A stretch of 64,000 nt of DNA from Propionibacteriaceae bacterium (GTDB lineage: Bacteria > Actinomycetota > Actinomycetes > Propionibacteriales > Propionibacteriaceae). The position numbers were made by a program, and so were the translations under genes. Under the pieces are notes generated by a model, which was not told the DNA's origin, did no database searches, and was given only the letters and a program-made list of their open reading frames with translations. Where the stretch lies: assembly GCA_027492545.1 (NCBI GenBank), contig JAPUEL010000076.1, forward strand, positions 1 through 64,000. Reading direction: 5' to 3'. Below are positions 36,704-46,346 of this stretch, in pieces. The first letter of the stretch is position 1; the number at the start of each line of letters is the position of its first letter.

Positions 36704-36709
36704 AGCATA
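36704..36709 (-). promoter_or_regulatory. Leaderless -10 box of purK
   Basis: TATGCT on the minus strand ends six bases before the purK GTG. It falls in the 21 bases between the PH-domain gene stop and purK. Confidence 0.5.
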
Positions 36710-36718
36710 CCCAAGCGG

Positions 36719-37216
36719 CTACTCGTCGCTGTCGTCCTGCTCGCTGAACAGCAGCTCGGTGATGGTCACGTGCACGCGCTCCACGTCCGGCACGTCGGGC
36801 AGGCGCAGCGGCTCGCCGGCCGCGGTCTCCAGGATGAGCGTGCCGCAGCCGAGCATCCGGTCCGTCAGCGAGCGCTCGTAGTTGACGTTGTTGATGCGGC
36901 GCAGCGGCAGGTCGTGGCCGAGCCTGTTGATGATGCCCTTGCGGGTGATGATCCGGCGGTCGGTGATGGTGTAGCTGGACGTGATCCACCGCAGGAACGG
37001 GATCAGCACCAGGAACAGGAAGAGCACCAGGGCGAGCCCCGCGACCACCCAGGGGCCCCACGGCTGCCACTCGGGGGGAAGCACGGCGAAGGAGCCGCCC
37101 ACACCCGCCCCCAGGAGGATGAGGATCAGTGCGGGGCCGATGAGTGCCTTGACGTGGGTGTGCATGGAGGCGACGACCACCTCGCCGCGGCCGAGCTGGT
37201 CCTTGTCGATAGCCAT
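36719..37216 (-). CDS. Membrane protein with PH domain (bPH2/DUF304 type)
   Basis: The 165-residue protein has two adjacent membrane helices (about 24-43 and 53-75), followed by a bacterial PH-like domain: SSYTITDRRIITRKGI, NRLGHDLPLRRINNVNYERSL and GCGTLILETAAGEPLRLPDVP are the typical strands. Family members are thought to bind or sense membrane components; the role is unknown. It lies between birA and purK as in M. tuberculosis (Rv3278c). The C-terminus is acidic (SEQDDSDE). Confidence 0.85.
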   Translation of the reverse strand: MAIDKDQLGRGEVVVASMHTHVKALIGPALILILLGAGVGGSFAVLPPEWQPWGPWVVAGLALVLFLFLVLIPFLRWITSSYTITDRRIITRKGIINRLGHDLPLRRINNVNYERSLTDRMLGCGTLILETAAGEPLRLPDVPDVERVHVTITELLFSEQDDSDE

Positions 37217-37247
37217 GGCGCCAAGTGTGGCACGCGCCGCCGACGAA

Positions 37248-38036
37248 TCAGCTCAGCTTCGCGTGCACGACGTCGCCGACGGCATAGGTCTCGATGCCGG
37301 TTGCGGTGGTGACCTGCAGCCGCCCCCACTCGTCGACGCCCCTGCCCATCCCGGAGACGCGACGCTCGCCGTCGAGCATCACCGTCAGCTGCGCCCCGAC
37401 GGAGGCGCAGCGTGCCTCGTACTCCGCCCGGAGGTTGCCGCGCAGCTGCCAGGAGCGGTGGAGCTGCTCGACGTGGGTGAGCACGGCGGCCACGATGCGG
37501 CTCTGGTCCGTCGGCAGCCCCTCGAGGGCGAGCGAGGTCGCGGTGGGGACCGGAAGCTGGTCCTCGGTGAGGTCCACGTTGATGCCGATGCCGACCACGG
37601 CACAGGCACCGTCGGGCCGCTCGATGCGCTCGGACAGGATGCCGCACACCTTGCGCCCACGGATGAGGACGTCGTTGGGCCACTTGAGCGACACCTCGGC
37701 CGCTCCCCCGGCCAGCTCGCCGACGGCCGACGACACCGCCATGCCCGCCAGCAGGGAAAGCCACCCCCATTGCGCGAACTCGGGCTGCGGGGTCAGGAGC
37801 AGCGACATCGAGATCGAGGTGCCCGGCGGGCTCACCCACTGCCGGTCGAGCCGGCCGCGCCCGGCGGTCTGCTCCGAGGAGACCAGCGCCACGCCCTCAG
37901 CCGCGCCGGCGCGGGCACGGGCGGCGAGATCCGCGTTCGTCGAGCCGGTGGTCTCGATGACCTCGACGGAGCGCCAGAGCGTCGCGGCGGGGAGCATCGC
38001 GGCGATGCGGCCGGCGTCGGGGGGGCTGGACGTCAC
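37248..38036 (-). CDS. birA: Biotin-protein ligase (biotin-[acetyl-CoA-carboxylase] ligase)
   Basis: The 262-residue enzyme attaches biotin to the carrier domain of AccA, encoded 6.5 kb away. TTGSTNADL binds the adenylate, GRGRLDRQWVSPPG is the conserved glycine-rich loop, LKWPNDVLI holds the catalytic lysine, and a small SH3-like C-terminal domain ends the protein. It lacks the N-terminal repressor domain of E. coli BirA. Start GTG 38036 is chosen because TACGAT lies six bases before it; GTG 38042 is the alternative. Confidence 0.93.
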   Translation of the reverse strand: MTSSPPDAGRIAAMLPAATLWRSVEVIETTGSTNADLAARARAGAAEGVALVSSEQTAGRGRLDRQWVSPPGTSISMSLLLTPQPEFAQWGWLSLLAGMAVSSAVGELAGGAAEVSLKWPNDVLIRGRKVCGILSERIERPDGACAVVGIGINVDLTEDQLPVPTATSLALEGLPTDQSRIVAAVLTHVEQLHRSWQLRGNLRAEYEARCASVGAQLTVMLDGERRVSGMGRGVDEWGRLQVTTATGIETYAVGDVVHAKLS

Positions 38037-38042
38037 CGCCAC

Positions 38043-38048
38043 ATCGTA
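38043..38048 (-). promoter_or_regulatory. Leaderless -10 box of birA
   Basis: TACGAT on the minus strand ends six bases before GTG 38036. If correct, the upstream GTG at 38042 cannot be used. Confidence 0.45.
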
Positions 38049-38114
38049 GCCATCCCCACTGGACGGAGGGCGACGCCCCTGCGCGTCGTCGCCGGAGGCA
38101 CTGGACGCCGCACC

Positions 38115-38156
38115 GGCCGGTGTGACACCGTGGCGAGCACCCTGGACACACCGGCC
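38115..38156. repeat. Ten-base inverted repeat before the membrane LuxR gene
   Basis: GGCCGGTGTG (38115-38124) and CACACCGGCC (38147-38156) form a perfect inverted repeat around 22 bases. It ends nine bases before the AGGAGG site of the next gene, so in RNA it would place a strong stem next to the ribosome binding site; in DNA it could be an operator. The 142 bases between birA and this gene hold nothing else that I recognise, and no clear -10 box. Confidence 0.5.
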
Positions 38157-38178
38157 ACGAGCACAGGAGGCAGCGGGC

Positions 38179-39279
38179 ATGACTTCGCCGCACACCACCG
38201 TGAGAGTGCCGGTTGCGGCCGTCACGGTGGCATCGCTCGCGCTGTGTCTCACCACCGGACCCGAGGCGGCGAAGGTGCCGGCCACGGCCTGGCCCGTTCT
38301 CGTTGCCATGGTCGCCTCCGTGGCCGTCACCACCGTGGCAGTCGGCGGCCTCGGGCATGGCTGGCGCGGGCTCCGCGCGGTTCTCGTCGCCATGACCGTC
38401 GTGGCTGCCGCCTATCCCGGCGTATGGGCACTGGCCGTGCTCGCCAGCGCCCGCTCCCCGGGTTCGGGGAGCGCCTGGGCGGCGGCCGTCGTCGCCGGGG
38501 TCGCGCATCTCCCGCTCATCGGCGCGTTCTCCGTGGTTCCGATGCTCAGCGTCCGCTACCTCGGCCGCGGCAGCGGTCGTGCCCTCCTGGTGGCCGTAGC
38601 GGCCCTGGGGGTGGGGGCCGCAACCTCGTTCGCGTTGTTCTTCGACGACTTCGAGCCGCTCGCCGCTTCGGCGCTCCTGCCGTCGGGTGCCGGCGAGCAG
38701 GTGGGCATGGCACTCAACGTGAGCTATCTGGCCACGGTGCTGCTCGGCCCGGCGGTCGCGCTGGTCGCCACGTGGCGGAGCGCCCCCGACGTGGCCGCGG
38801 CCCGTCGCCTGGCACTCGTCTCGGGGTCCGCGCTCATCGGCACGCTCCTGGTGATGGTCTGCGGAGCGCTGGGCGGAACCTCTGATCCGGGGGCCGCGGT
38901 GGTCCTCGTCGGCATGTATGCGGCGTTGGGCATCGTCGTGGCGGGGTGCGTCCGGGCCCTGGCCATGGACCTGGCGGATCCGGCGACGATGGTGGAGCCC
39001 GCTGGTGCGGACGAGGGCACGGCAGGGGTCCCCGAGAGCACCGTGGCGCCCGGCGGGCTGTCGATGCTCACGGCTCGCGAGCTGGAGGTTCTCGCGTTGT
39101 TGGCAGAGGGGCTCTCCAACGCCGGGATCGCCGCCAGGCTGGTCCTCTCCGAGCGCACGGTGGACGCCCACCTGCGCTCAGTGTTCATGAAGCTCGACCT
39201 CCCTCAGGGCGCCCACCACAACCGGCGCGTCCAGGCGGGCAACGCCTACCGGGCATCGGTCAACACGTCCACGACGTGA
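38179..39279 (+). CDS. Membrane-embedded LuxR-type regulator
   Basis: From ATG 38179 (AGGAGG eight bases upstream) the 366-residue protein has seven or eight hydrophobic segments in residues 8-265 and then a cytoplasmic LuxR/NarL helix-turn-helix at about 297-341 (LTARELEVLALLAEGLSN to TVDAHLRSVFMKL). There is no receiver domain, kinase domain or ATP-binding motif, so this looks like a one-component membrane sensor that binds DNA while tethered. I do not recognise the membrane part as a named family. The following gene encodes a small membrane protein with its own ribosome binding site and may be its target or partner. Confidence 0.75.
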   Translation: MTSPHTTVRVPVAAVTVASLALCLTTGPEAAKVPATAWPVLVAMVASVAVTTVAVGGLGHGWRGLRAVLVAMTVVAAAYPGVWALAVLASARSPGSGSAWAAAVVAGVAHLPLIGAFSVVPMLSVRYLGRGSGRALLVAVAALGVGAATSFALFFDDFEPLAASALLPSGAGEQVGMALNVSYLATVLLGPAVALVATWRSAPDVAAARRLALVSGSALIGTLLVMVCGALGGTSDPGAAVVLVGMYAALGIVVAGCVRALAMDLADPATMVEPAGADEGTAGVPESTVAPGGLSMLTARELEVLALLAEGLSNAGIAARLVLSERTVDAHLRSVFMKLDLPQGAHHNRRVQAGNAYRASVNTSTT

Positions 39280-39313
39280 CGCGGCCCGCCCGGGATGGGC
39301 GACTTAGGCGAAA

Positions 39314-39348
39314 GGGCCGATGCGGCCCGAGAGCGCCGCTCCTACGGT
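39314..39348 (+). promoter_or_regulatory. Candidate activated promoter of the small membrane protein gene
   Basis: TACGGT (39343-39348) can serve as -10 box. No -35 consensus lies 17 bases upstream; that place is filled by the inverted repeat GGGCC-GATGC-GGCCC (39314-39328). A weak promoter with a palindrome on the -35 position is what an activator such as the preceding LuxR protein would use. This is inference. Confidence 0.35.
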
Positions 39349-39384
39349 CGGAGGCATCGCCGTCGGCTCGAGAAGGAGACTCGC

Positions 39385-39843
39385 ATGTCCCGCCCCCTCA
39401 CCCTGCTCGCCCTCGTCTGGGCACCGTTCCTGTCGATCTTCGTGTTCGCGTCCCAGGGGGACACGAGTGCCCTGCACATCGCCTCCCACCTCCTGGCGCT
39501 CGCCCTGCTCATCCCCGCGTCCCTCCTCGCGTGGCGAATGAGGTCGGGGGCCCCCGGACGGGCGTCGCGGTGGATCCTGACGATCCTCTCGGTCAGCGTG
39601 CCGGTCGCGGTGCTGGGCCACGTGGGCGAGCTGGCCGTGGCTGTTCTGCGGCTGGCCGAGGACGGCTGGGTCAACCTCGACACGGCCGACATCTGGGAGC
39701 ACGGCCCGCACGTCACGATCGCCAGTGTGACGATCCCCGCGATGATGGTGAGCATGCTGCTCACCGTCGCCCTGGTGGCTCTCTCGCTGCTCGGTCGACG
39801 CTCCACGGCCAGGACCGTCGAGGCCAGCCGCCCCACAATCTGA
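39385..39843 (+). CDS. Small four-helix membrane protein
   Basis: From ATG 39385 (AAGGAG six bases upstream) the 152-residue protein has about four membrane helices (around 5-22, 29-47, 62-84 and 112-135). The loop between the third and fourth contains DTADIWEHGPHVTIA, with charged and histidine residues. I do not recognise a family. It follows the membrane LuxR gene by 105 bases and precedes accD, which has its own promoter, so its closest link is to the regulator. Confidence 0.65.
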   Translation: MSRPLTLLALVWAPFLSIFVFASQGDTSALHIASHLLALALLIPASLLAWRMRSGAPGRASRWILTILSVSVPVAVLGHVGELAVAVLRLAEDGWVNLDTADIWEHGPHVTIASVTIPAMMVSMLLTVALVALSLLGRRSTARTVEASRPTI

Positions 39844-39873
39844 GCGGCCGCGAGGAGTGGCCCGTCCCGCCGC

Positions 39874-39879
39874 TATGGT
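39874..39879 (+). promoter_or_regulatory. Leaderless -10 box of accD
   Basis: TATGGT ends six bases before ATG 39886. No Shine-Dalgarno sequence follows it. Confidence 0.55.
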
Positions 39880-39885
39880 GACCCC

Positions 39886-41456
<1,571 letters not shown>

Positions 41457-41460
<4 letters not shown>

Positions 41461-41666
41461 GCGAGCCGATCACACTCAGGGGCGCCCACCTGACGGAGGA
41501 GGAGGTGGCCGCCGTCATCGCGGTGGTCCACGCCTCCGCCGGCCCGGAGCAGCTGCGTCCGCCGGACGACCGGCCGTTGGCCGGCGGCTGGAAATCCTAC
41601 TACCGCACCGTCCGCTCGCCGCTGGTCGGTGGGCGGGAGGCCTGGCGGACCTACCACCGGATGTGA
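41457..41666 (+). CDS. accE: Acyl-CoA carboxylase epsilon subunit
   Basis: The 69-residue protein starts at GTG 41457, overlapping the accD stop. It has the pattern of actinobacterial epsilon subunits: a short N-terminal strand, the helix [15 protein letters not shown], a proline-rich linker and the C-terminal [11 protein letters not shown] and WRTYHRM. Epsilon subunits stabilise the alpha-beta complex and exist only in actinobacteria. In M. tuberculosis accE5 sits in the same place between accD5 and maf. Confidence 0.9.
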
Positions 41667-41667
41667 C

Positions 41668-42261
41668 ATGCGGCTGATCCTCGCCTCGAAGTCTCCGGCC
41701 CGGTTGGCGGTGCTGCGCCGAGCCGGGCTGGACCCGGAGGTGATCGTCTCGGGCTTCGACGAGCGCCAGGTGCAGGACCCGGTGCCCACCAGGCTCGCCG
41801 CCCAGCTGGCCGAGTTCAAGGGCACCGCGGTGCTTCCGCAGCTCGAGGGGGACTTCGTGCTCCTGGCCTGCGATTCGGTGCTGGAGTTCGAGGGTCGCTC
41901 GCACGGCAAGCCTGGCTCGCGGGAGGCGGCGGTCGAGCGGTGGCGGCGGATGCGAGGCCGGGAAGGTCTTCTGCACACCGGCCACTTCGTCGCCGTCAGG
42001 CACGGCGGCGAGGTGGCACGCTCGACGCGGGTGGGGTCCACGGTGGTTCGGTTCGCCGACCTGCCCGACGACGAGATCGAGGCGTACGCCGCCACCGGCG
42101 AACCGCAGCGGGTGGCGGGCGGCTTCACGATCGACGGGAGGGGCGGCGCCTACGTCACCTCGGTCGAGGGAGATCCGTACAACGTCGTCGGGGTGTCTCT
42201 GCCGTTGTTCCGGCAGATGGTGATCGACGCGGGCGTGCCCTGGCAGTCGCTCTGGCGCTGA
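41668..42261 (+). CDS. maf: Maf-like nucleoside triphosphate pyrophosphatase
   Basis: The 197-residue protein starts at ATG 41668, one base after the accE stop. ILASKSPARLAVLRRAG is the Maf N-terminal signature, VLLACDSVLEFEG holds the catalytic aspartate (usual AxDT/S motif) and VEGDPYNVVGVSLPL is the conserved C-terminal segment. Maf proteins cleave modified or canonical nucleotides such as dTTP, UTP or m7GTP; the residue set here does not let me choose. It belongs to the accD-accE-maf unit. Confidence 0.9.
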   Translation: MRLILASKSPARLAVLRRAGLDPEVIVSGFDERQVQDPVPTRLAAQLAEFKGTAVLPQLEGDFVLLACDSVLEFEGRSHGKPGSREAAVERWRRMRGREGLLHTGHFVAVRHGGEVARSTRVGSTVVRFADLPDDEIEAYAATGEPQRVAGGFTIDGRGGAYVTSVEGDPYNVVGVSLPLFRQMVIDAGVPWQSLWR

Positions 42262-42273
42262 GGGCCACGTCAG

Positions 42274-42279
42274 TACAGT
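42274..42279 (+). promoter_or_regulatory. Leaderless -10 box of the lipoprotein gene
   Basis: TACAGT ends seven bases before GTG 42287. It lies in the 25 bases after the maf stop. Confidence 0.5.
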
Positions 42280-42286
42280 TGTCCCC

Positions 42287-42700
42287 GTGCAGCGCATCAC
42301 CCTGGCCCTCGTCGCCCTCCTTGCGGTGGCCGGCTGCTCCTCTGCGCCGGTGCCCACGCCCTCGCCGTCGACGACGGTCAGCGTGCCCGCCGAGGCGCCC
42401 GCCGACGGGGTGTTGCTCTCCGACCTTGGCTTCGTCAACTCCCCTCCAGGGTTCTCGATCCCGCGCGGCGCCGACATCGAGCAGGAGGTGGACAGCGCCA
42501 ACAATGTGACCGTCGTGCTCACCGCCCCGGCCGGCGAAGAGGTGGCCGACTACCTGCGCCGCAATCTCCCCGCGATGGGGTTCACCATCACCGCCGACGC
42601 CAACGGCTCTCTCCTGTTCGAGTCGGCCGTCCACGACGGCGCCTTCACCGTCACCGGCGAGCTGGCGGCGCTCAGCCTCCGCACAGACAGGGCGCCCTAG
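42287..42700 (+). CDS. Small lipoprotein
   Basis: The 137-residue protein begins with a lipoprotein signal: VQRITLALVALLAVAGC, with the lipobox VAGC and the lipidated cysteine at 17. A serine-, proline- and threonine-rich stretch to about residue 40 is followed by a compact alpha/beta domain (VTVVLTAPAGEEVADYLRRN, MGFTITADANGSLLFES) that I do not recognise. It would be anchored on the outer side of the membrane. Start GTG 42287 rests on the -10 box seven bases upstream. The stop TAG forms part of the mscS promoter. Confidence 0.75.
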   Translation: MQRITLALVALLAVAGCSSAPVPTPSPSTTVSVPAEAPADGVLLSDLGFVNSPPGFSIPRGADIEQEVDSANNVTVVLTAPAGEEVADYLRRNLPAMGFTITADANGSLLFESAVHDGAFTVTGELAALSLRTDRAP

Positions 42701-42703
42701 GCT
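42698..42703 (+). promoter_or_regulatory. Leaderless -10 box of mscS, built on the lipoprotein stop codon
   Basis: TAGGCT ends six bases before ATG 42710. Its first three bases are the TAG stop codon of the preceding gene (42698-42700). The gap between the genes is nine bases. Confidence 0.5.
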
Positions 42704-42709
42704 GAGGCC

Positions 42710-43912
42710 ATGGAACTGCTGACCCTGGTGGCGTACGCCGTCGCGGGATTCCTCGCGGGCACCGCGCTGTCGATCACCATCTCGGTCGTGATGAGGTTCG
42801 TCGTGCGTCGGAGGAAGGGCCTCGCCTTCGTGTCGCGGCGCCTGAAGGTGCCCCAGCGGGTGCTCCTCACCCTCGGCGGAACGGGCCTGGGCGTGGCGAT
42901 GGCGACGGCCGACCCAGAACCTGCGTGGCGGCCCCTCTTCATGCAGGGCTTCCTCATCGTGATCATCCTTGCCAGTGCCTACCTGGGCACAGGCGTGATC
43001 AAGGCGGTGGAGGACGCCATCGTGGCCGGGGCGCGGGAGGAGGAGGTCACCGACACCTCGCGCTTCCGGCGCGTGCGTACCCAGATGCAGGTCATCGCCC
43101 GGCTGCTGATCGCGGTGATCTGGACCATCGCCCTGGGGTGGGCGCTGTTCACCTTCCCAGCACTGCGCACCCTCGGCGCGTCGCTGTTCGCCTCCGCGGG
43201 ACTGCTCTCCATCGTCGCCGGCCTGGCCGCGCAGTCCACCCTGTCGAACGTGTTCGCGGGGATGCAGCTGGCCTTCAGCGACGCGCTGCGCGTGGGAGAC
43301 CTCGTGGTCTTCGACGACCAGATGGGCACGGTCGAGGAGATCACCCTGACCTACGTCGTCGTGGGCACGTGGGACCAACGGCGCTGGATCGTGCCCAGCA
43401 CGTCGTTCACGACGCAGGCCTTCCAGAACTGGACGCGGGGGCAGGCCCACCTGTACGGCACCGTCGAGCTGGATCTCGACTGGTTGGTCCCCGTGGAGGC
43501 GATGCGCGTGGAACTCCACCGGATCGTCGAGGCCAGCCCGTTGTGGGACAAGCAGACCGTGAGTCTGCAGGTCACCGACGCCACCGGTGGACCGGTGCGC
43601 CTGTTCGCCGTCGTCTCCGCCGCCTCGTCGGGTGACCTGTGGGACCTGCGCTGCCACGTCCGCGAGGAGCTCATCGCCTGGGTGCAACGCCACGCGCTCT
43701 ACGCGCTCCCCCGCACCAGGCTGGAGCCCGAGACCACGCCCGCGCCGCCCATCGAGGAGCGCGAGGAACTGGTCGAGCAGATGGTCAACGAGTACGAAGC
43801 GGAGAAGGCACTCGAGGAGTCCGCCCAGGAGACGGCGCTGCTGCCGCCCGTGAAGCAGGACGTCTCCGACGAGATGGCCCGGTCCTGGTTCCAGGCCCTC
43901 CGGGACCGCTAG
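42710..43912 (+). CDS. mscS: MscS family mechanosensitive channel
   Basis: The 400-residue membrane protein has three or four helices in the first 185 residues. The pore-lining helix is rich in glycine and alanine (SLFASAGLLSIVAGLAAQS) and is followed by the MscS beta domain (LSNVFAGMQLAFSDALRVGD, VEEITLTYVVVGTWD). The C-terminal 60 residues are acidic and may be coiled coil (REELVEQMVNEYEAEKAL). MscS channels release solutes during osmotic downshock. Confidence 0.9.
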   Translation: MELLTLVAYAVAGFLAGTALSITISVVMRFVVRRRKGLAFVSRRLKVPQRVLLTLGGTGLGVAMATADPEPAWRPLFMQGFLIVIILASAYLGTGVIKAVEDAIVAGAREEEVTDTSRFRRVRTQMQVIARLLIAVIWTIALGWALFTFPALRTLGASLFASAGLLSIVAGLAAQSTLSNVFAGMQLAFSDALRVGDLVVFDDQMGTVEEITLTYVVVGTWDQRRWIVPSTSFTTQAFQNWTRGQAHLYGTVELDLDWLVPVEAMRVELHRIVEASPLWDKQTVSLQVTDATGGPVRLFAVVSAASSGDLWDLRCHVREELIAWVQRHALYALPRTRLEPETTPAPPIEEREELVEQMVNEYEAEKALEESAQETALLPPVKQDVSDEMARSWFQALRDR

Positions 43913-43947
43913 TGGTCATCACCGAGCCCGGCCGGCTGGGAGGGTCG

Positions 43948-44418
43948 CTACAGGTCCAGCGCCACGTCGCGCGGGTCCGCGAGGGCCACGGCCACCATGG
44001 CGTCCAGGCGGCTCCGCCGCGGCTCCGGAAGGTCGTCGACGGGGAACCAGCGCACATCGGTGGACTCGTCGTCGCCCACTCGGGCCTCACCGCCGATCCA
44101 CCTCGCGCGGAACCCGTGGTCCAGAAACTGGCAGACGTCGCCGTTGGGGTAGGTGAGGGGCTCGTTGACCACCAACCAGAGCAGGCGCTCCACCTCGATG
44201 TGGACGCCGGCCTCCTCCAGCGCCTCACGCGCCGCGGTCTCGGCCGGGTTCTCGCCCGGGTCCACGATGCCGCCGATCGGCGCCCACTCCCCGGTGTCGG
44301 AGCGACGCACCAGCAGCACCTCCCCGTCGCGGACGACGAGCACGTTGGCGCCCATGAGCCACAGCGGGGCATGCCCGACGTGCCGGCGTAGCTCTGCGAT
44401 GTAGGGAGGTGTGGCCAT
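43948..44418 (-). CDS. Nudix hydrolase
   Basis: From ATG 44418 (MATPPYIAELRRHVGH) the 156-residue protein has the Nudix box GGIVDPGENPAETAAREA plus LEEAGV, matching GX5EX7REUXEEXGU. GANVLVVRDGEVLLVRRSDTGEWAPIG is the preceding strand region. Nudix enzymes cleave nucleoside diphosphate derivatives; the substrate is not evident. A GTG five codons upstream (44433) is an alternative start. It is divergent from accA and converges on mscS. Confidence 0.88.
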   Translation of the reverse strand: MATPPYIAELRRHVGHAPLWLMGANVLVVRDGEVLLVRRSDTGEWAPIGGIVDPGENPAETAAREALEEAGVHIEVERLLWLVVNEPLTYPNGDVCQFLDHGFRARWIGGEARVGDDESTDVRWFPVDDLPEPRRSRLDAMVAVALADPRDVALDL

Positions 44419-44473
44419 GAGAGCAAGTCTCACAGGGAGTGGACGCCGGACAAAGTTGCACGCCGCACCTGGA

Positions 44474-44504
44474 TAGACTCCGCTACAAAGCCGAATACAG
44501 GAGG
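44474..44504 (+). promoter_or_regulatory. accA -10 box and ribosome binding site
   Basis: TAGACT (44474-44479) is a good -10 box, leaving a leader of about 25 bases. AGGAGG (44499-44504) lies six bases before GTG 44511 and rules out the longer frame from 44439. No convincing -35 box was found at the right distance. Confidence 0.5.
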
Positions 44505-44510
44505 AAGAGA

Positions 44511-46286
44511 GTGGGCAACGTCGCCGTCTCCAAGGTTCTGATCGCTAATCGAGGCGAGATCGCCGTCCGCGTGATCCGCGCCGCCCGGGACTCGGGCATC
44601 GATTCCGTGGCCGTCTATGCGGATTCCGATTCCGAGTCGCTGTTCGTCAAGCTGGCCGACGAGGCCTACGCCCTCAACGGCGCCACCCCGGCGGACACCT
44701 ACCTGAACATCGCCAAACTGCTGGATGTGGCGGCCCGCTCGGGCGCGAACGCCGTGCACCCCGGCTACGGCTTTCTCGCCGAGAACGCCCACTTCGCGCA
44801 GGCCGTCATCGACGCCGGCCTGATCTGGATCGGTCCCCCGCCAGGGGCCATCGAGGCGCTCGGAGACAAGGTGAAGGCCCGCCACATCGCGCAGAAGGTG
44901 GGCGCCCCCCTGGTGCCGGGCACGGCAGACCCGGTGGCAGATGCCGACGAGGTGATCGCGTTCGCGCAGGAGCACGGCCTCCCCATCGCGATCAAGGCCG
45001 CGTTCGGCGGCGGGGGCCGCGGACTGAAGGTCGCCCGGACGATGGAGGAAGTCCCGGAGATGTTCGAGTCGGCCACCCGCGAGGCCGTCACGGCCTTCGG
45101 GCGCGGCGAGTGCTTCGTGGAGCGGTACCTGGACAAGCCGCGACACGTCGAGACGCAGTGCCTGGCGGACTCGCACGGAAACGTTGTGGTGGTCTCCACC
45201 CGCGACTGCTCGCTCCAGCGACGGCACCAGAAGCTGGTCGAGGAGGCGCCCGCGCCGTTCCTGACGGAGGATCAGGTGTCGCGCCTGTACTCCTCCAGCA
45301 AGGCCATCTTGAAGGAGGCCGGCTACGTGGGAGCCGGGACGTGTGAGTTCCTCGTCGCCCTGGACGGCACCATCTCCTTCCTCGAGGTCAACACCCGCCT
45401 CCAGGTGGAGCACCCCGTCTCCGAGGAGGTCACCCGGATCGACCTCGTGCGGGAGATGTTCCGCATCGCGGCCGGTGAGGAGCTGGGCTATCCGGATCCC
45501 GAGGTCCGCGGGCACTCCATCGAGTACCGGATCAATGCCGAGGACGCGGGCCGCAACTTCATGCCCGCCCCCGGCACCCTGGTCAGGTGGCACGCGCCGT
45601 CCGGGCCAGGCGTCCGGGTCGACGAGGGCTACCACGTCGGGATGACGGTGCCTGGAGCGTTCGACTCGCTGGTGGCGAAGCTGATCGTCACCGGTGCTGA
45701 CCGGAACCAGGCGCTCGCCAGGTCGCGTCGAGCTCTGGCCGAGCTCCAGATCGAGGGCATGCCCACCGTCGTCCCGTTCCACCAGGCTGTGCTCGACGAG
45801 CCCGCCTACACCGCGCCGGACGGCACCTTCGGGGTGCACACGCGCTGGATCGAGACGGAGTTCACCGGCGAGATCGCCCCCTACACCGGGGTGCTCGGCG
45901 AGGCGGAGGACGTCGCGGAGCCCGAGATCGTGACGGTGGAGGTCAACGGCAAGCGCGTCGAGGTGAAGCTGCCCGGAGGCTTCGGCGCCCGGCCCGCTGC
46001 GTCCAAGGCCGCCAAGAAGCCCACCAAGCGGGACCGCGGCGGGAGCAGGGTGTCGGCGCCGTCGGGCAACGCGCTCACCTCGCCGATGCAGGGCACCATC
46101 GTCAAGGTGGCCGTCGAGGAGGGCCAGCAGGTGGGCGAGGGCGAGACCATCGCGGTCATCGAGGCCATGAAGATGGAGCAGCCGCTCAACGCCCATCGCG
46201 ACGGCGTCGTCGTCGGGCTCAAGGTGGAGGCCGGGCAGGCCGTCACCGCCGGAGAGGTGCTCTGCGAGATCGTCGACGCCGAGTGA
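44511..46286 (+). CDS. accA: Acyl-CoA carboxylase alpha subunit (biotin carboxylase and biotin carrier)
   Basis: The 591-residue protein carboxylates its own biotin with ATP and bicarbonate. The biotin carboxylase part fills about residues 8-450: [48 protein letters not shown] (ATP-grasp glycine loop) and [21 protein letters not shown] linker of about 80 residues is followed by the carrier domain, with biotinyl lysine K554 in IEAMKMEQP. BirA would modify this lysine. It pairs with accD and accE 3-5 kb upstream, the same arrangement as accA3 with accD5/accE5 in M. tuberculosis. Confidence 0.95.
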   Translation: MGNVAVSKVLIANRGEIAVRVIRAARDSGIDSVAVYADSDSESLFVKLADEAYALNGATPADTYLNIAKLLDVAARSGANAVHPGYGFLAENAHFAQAVIDAGLIWIGPPPGAIEALGDKVKARHIAQKVGAPLVPGTADPVADADEVIAFAQEHGLPIAIKAAFGGGGRGLKVARTMEEVPEMFESATREAVTAFGRGECFVERYLDKPRHVETQCLADSHGNVVVVSTRDCSLQRRHQKLVEEAPAPFLTEDQVSRLYSSSKAILKEAGYVGAGTCEFLVALDGTISFLEVNTRLQVEHPVSEEVTRIDLVREMFRIAAGEELGYPDPEVRGHSIEYRINAEDAGRNFMPAPGTLVRWHAPSGPGVRVDEGYHVGMTVPGAFDSLVAKLIVTGADRNQALARSRRALAELQIEGMPTVVPFHQAVLDEPAYTAPDGTFGVHTRWIETEFTGEIAPYTGVLGEAEDVAEPEIVTVEVNGKRVEVKLPGGFGARPAASKAAKKPTKRDRGGSRVSAPSGNALTSPMQGTIVKVAVEEGQQVGEGETIAVIEAMKMEQPLNAHRDGVVVGLKVEAGQAVTAGEVLCEIVDAE

Positions 46287-46292
46287 GCCGAG

Positions 46293-46336
46293 CTTGAGGC
46301 CGGGGTTATCGTTGAGAGAACAGCCCCGGCCTTAAG
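46293..46336 (+). terminator. Long inverted repeat after accA
   Basis: CTTGAGGCCGGGG (46293-46305) and CCCCGGCCTTAAG (46324-46336) can pair over 13 positions with one G-U pair, around 18 bases. It starts seven bases after the accA stop codon and ends ten bases before the next ATG. No T run follows. It may end or protect accA mRNA. A TATCGT sequence inside the loop (46307-46312) could also be a -10 box for the next gene. Confidence 0.45.
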
Positions 46337-46346
46337 GATCCGCCCC

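Noticed and set aside
44456-44479. TTGCAC as -35 box with TAGACT for accA
   Set aside because: The spacer is only 12 bases, too short for a sigma-70 promoter.
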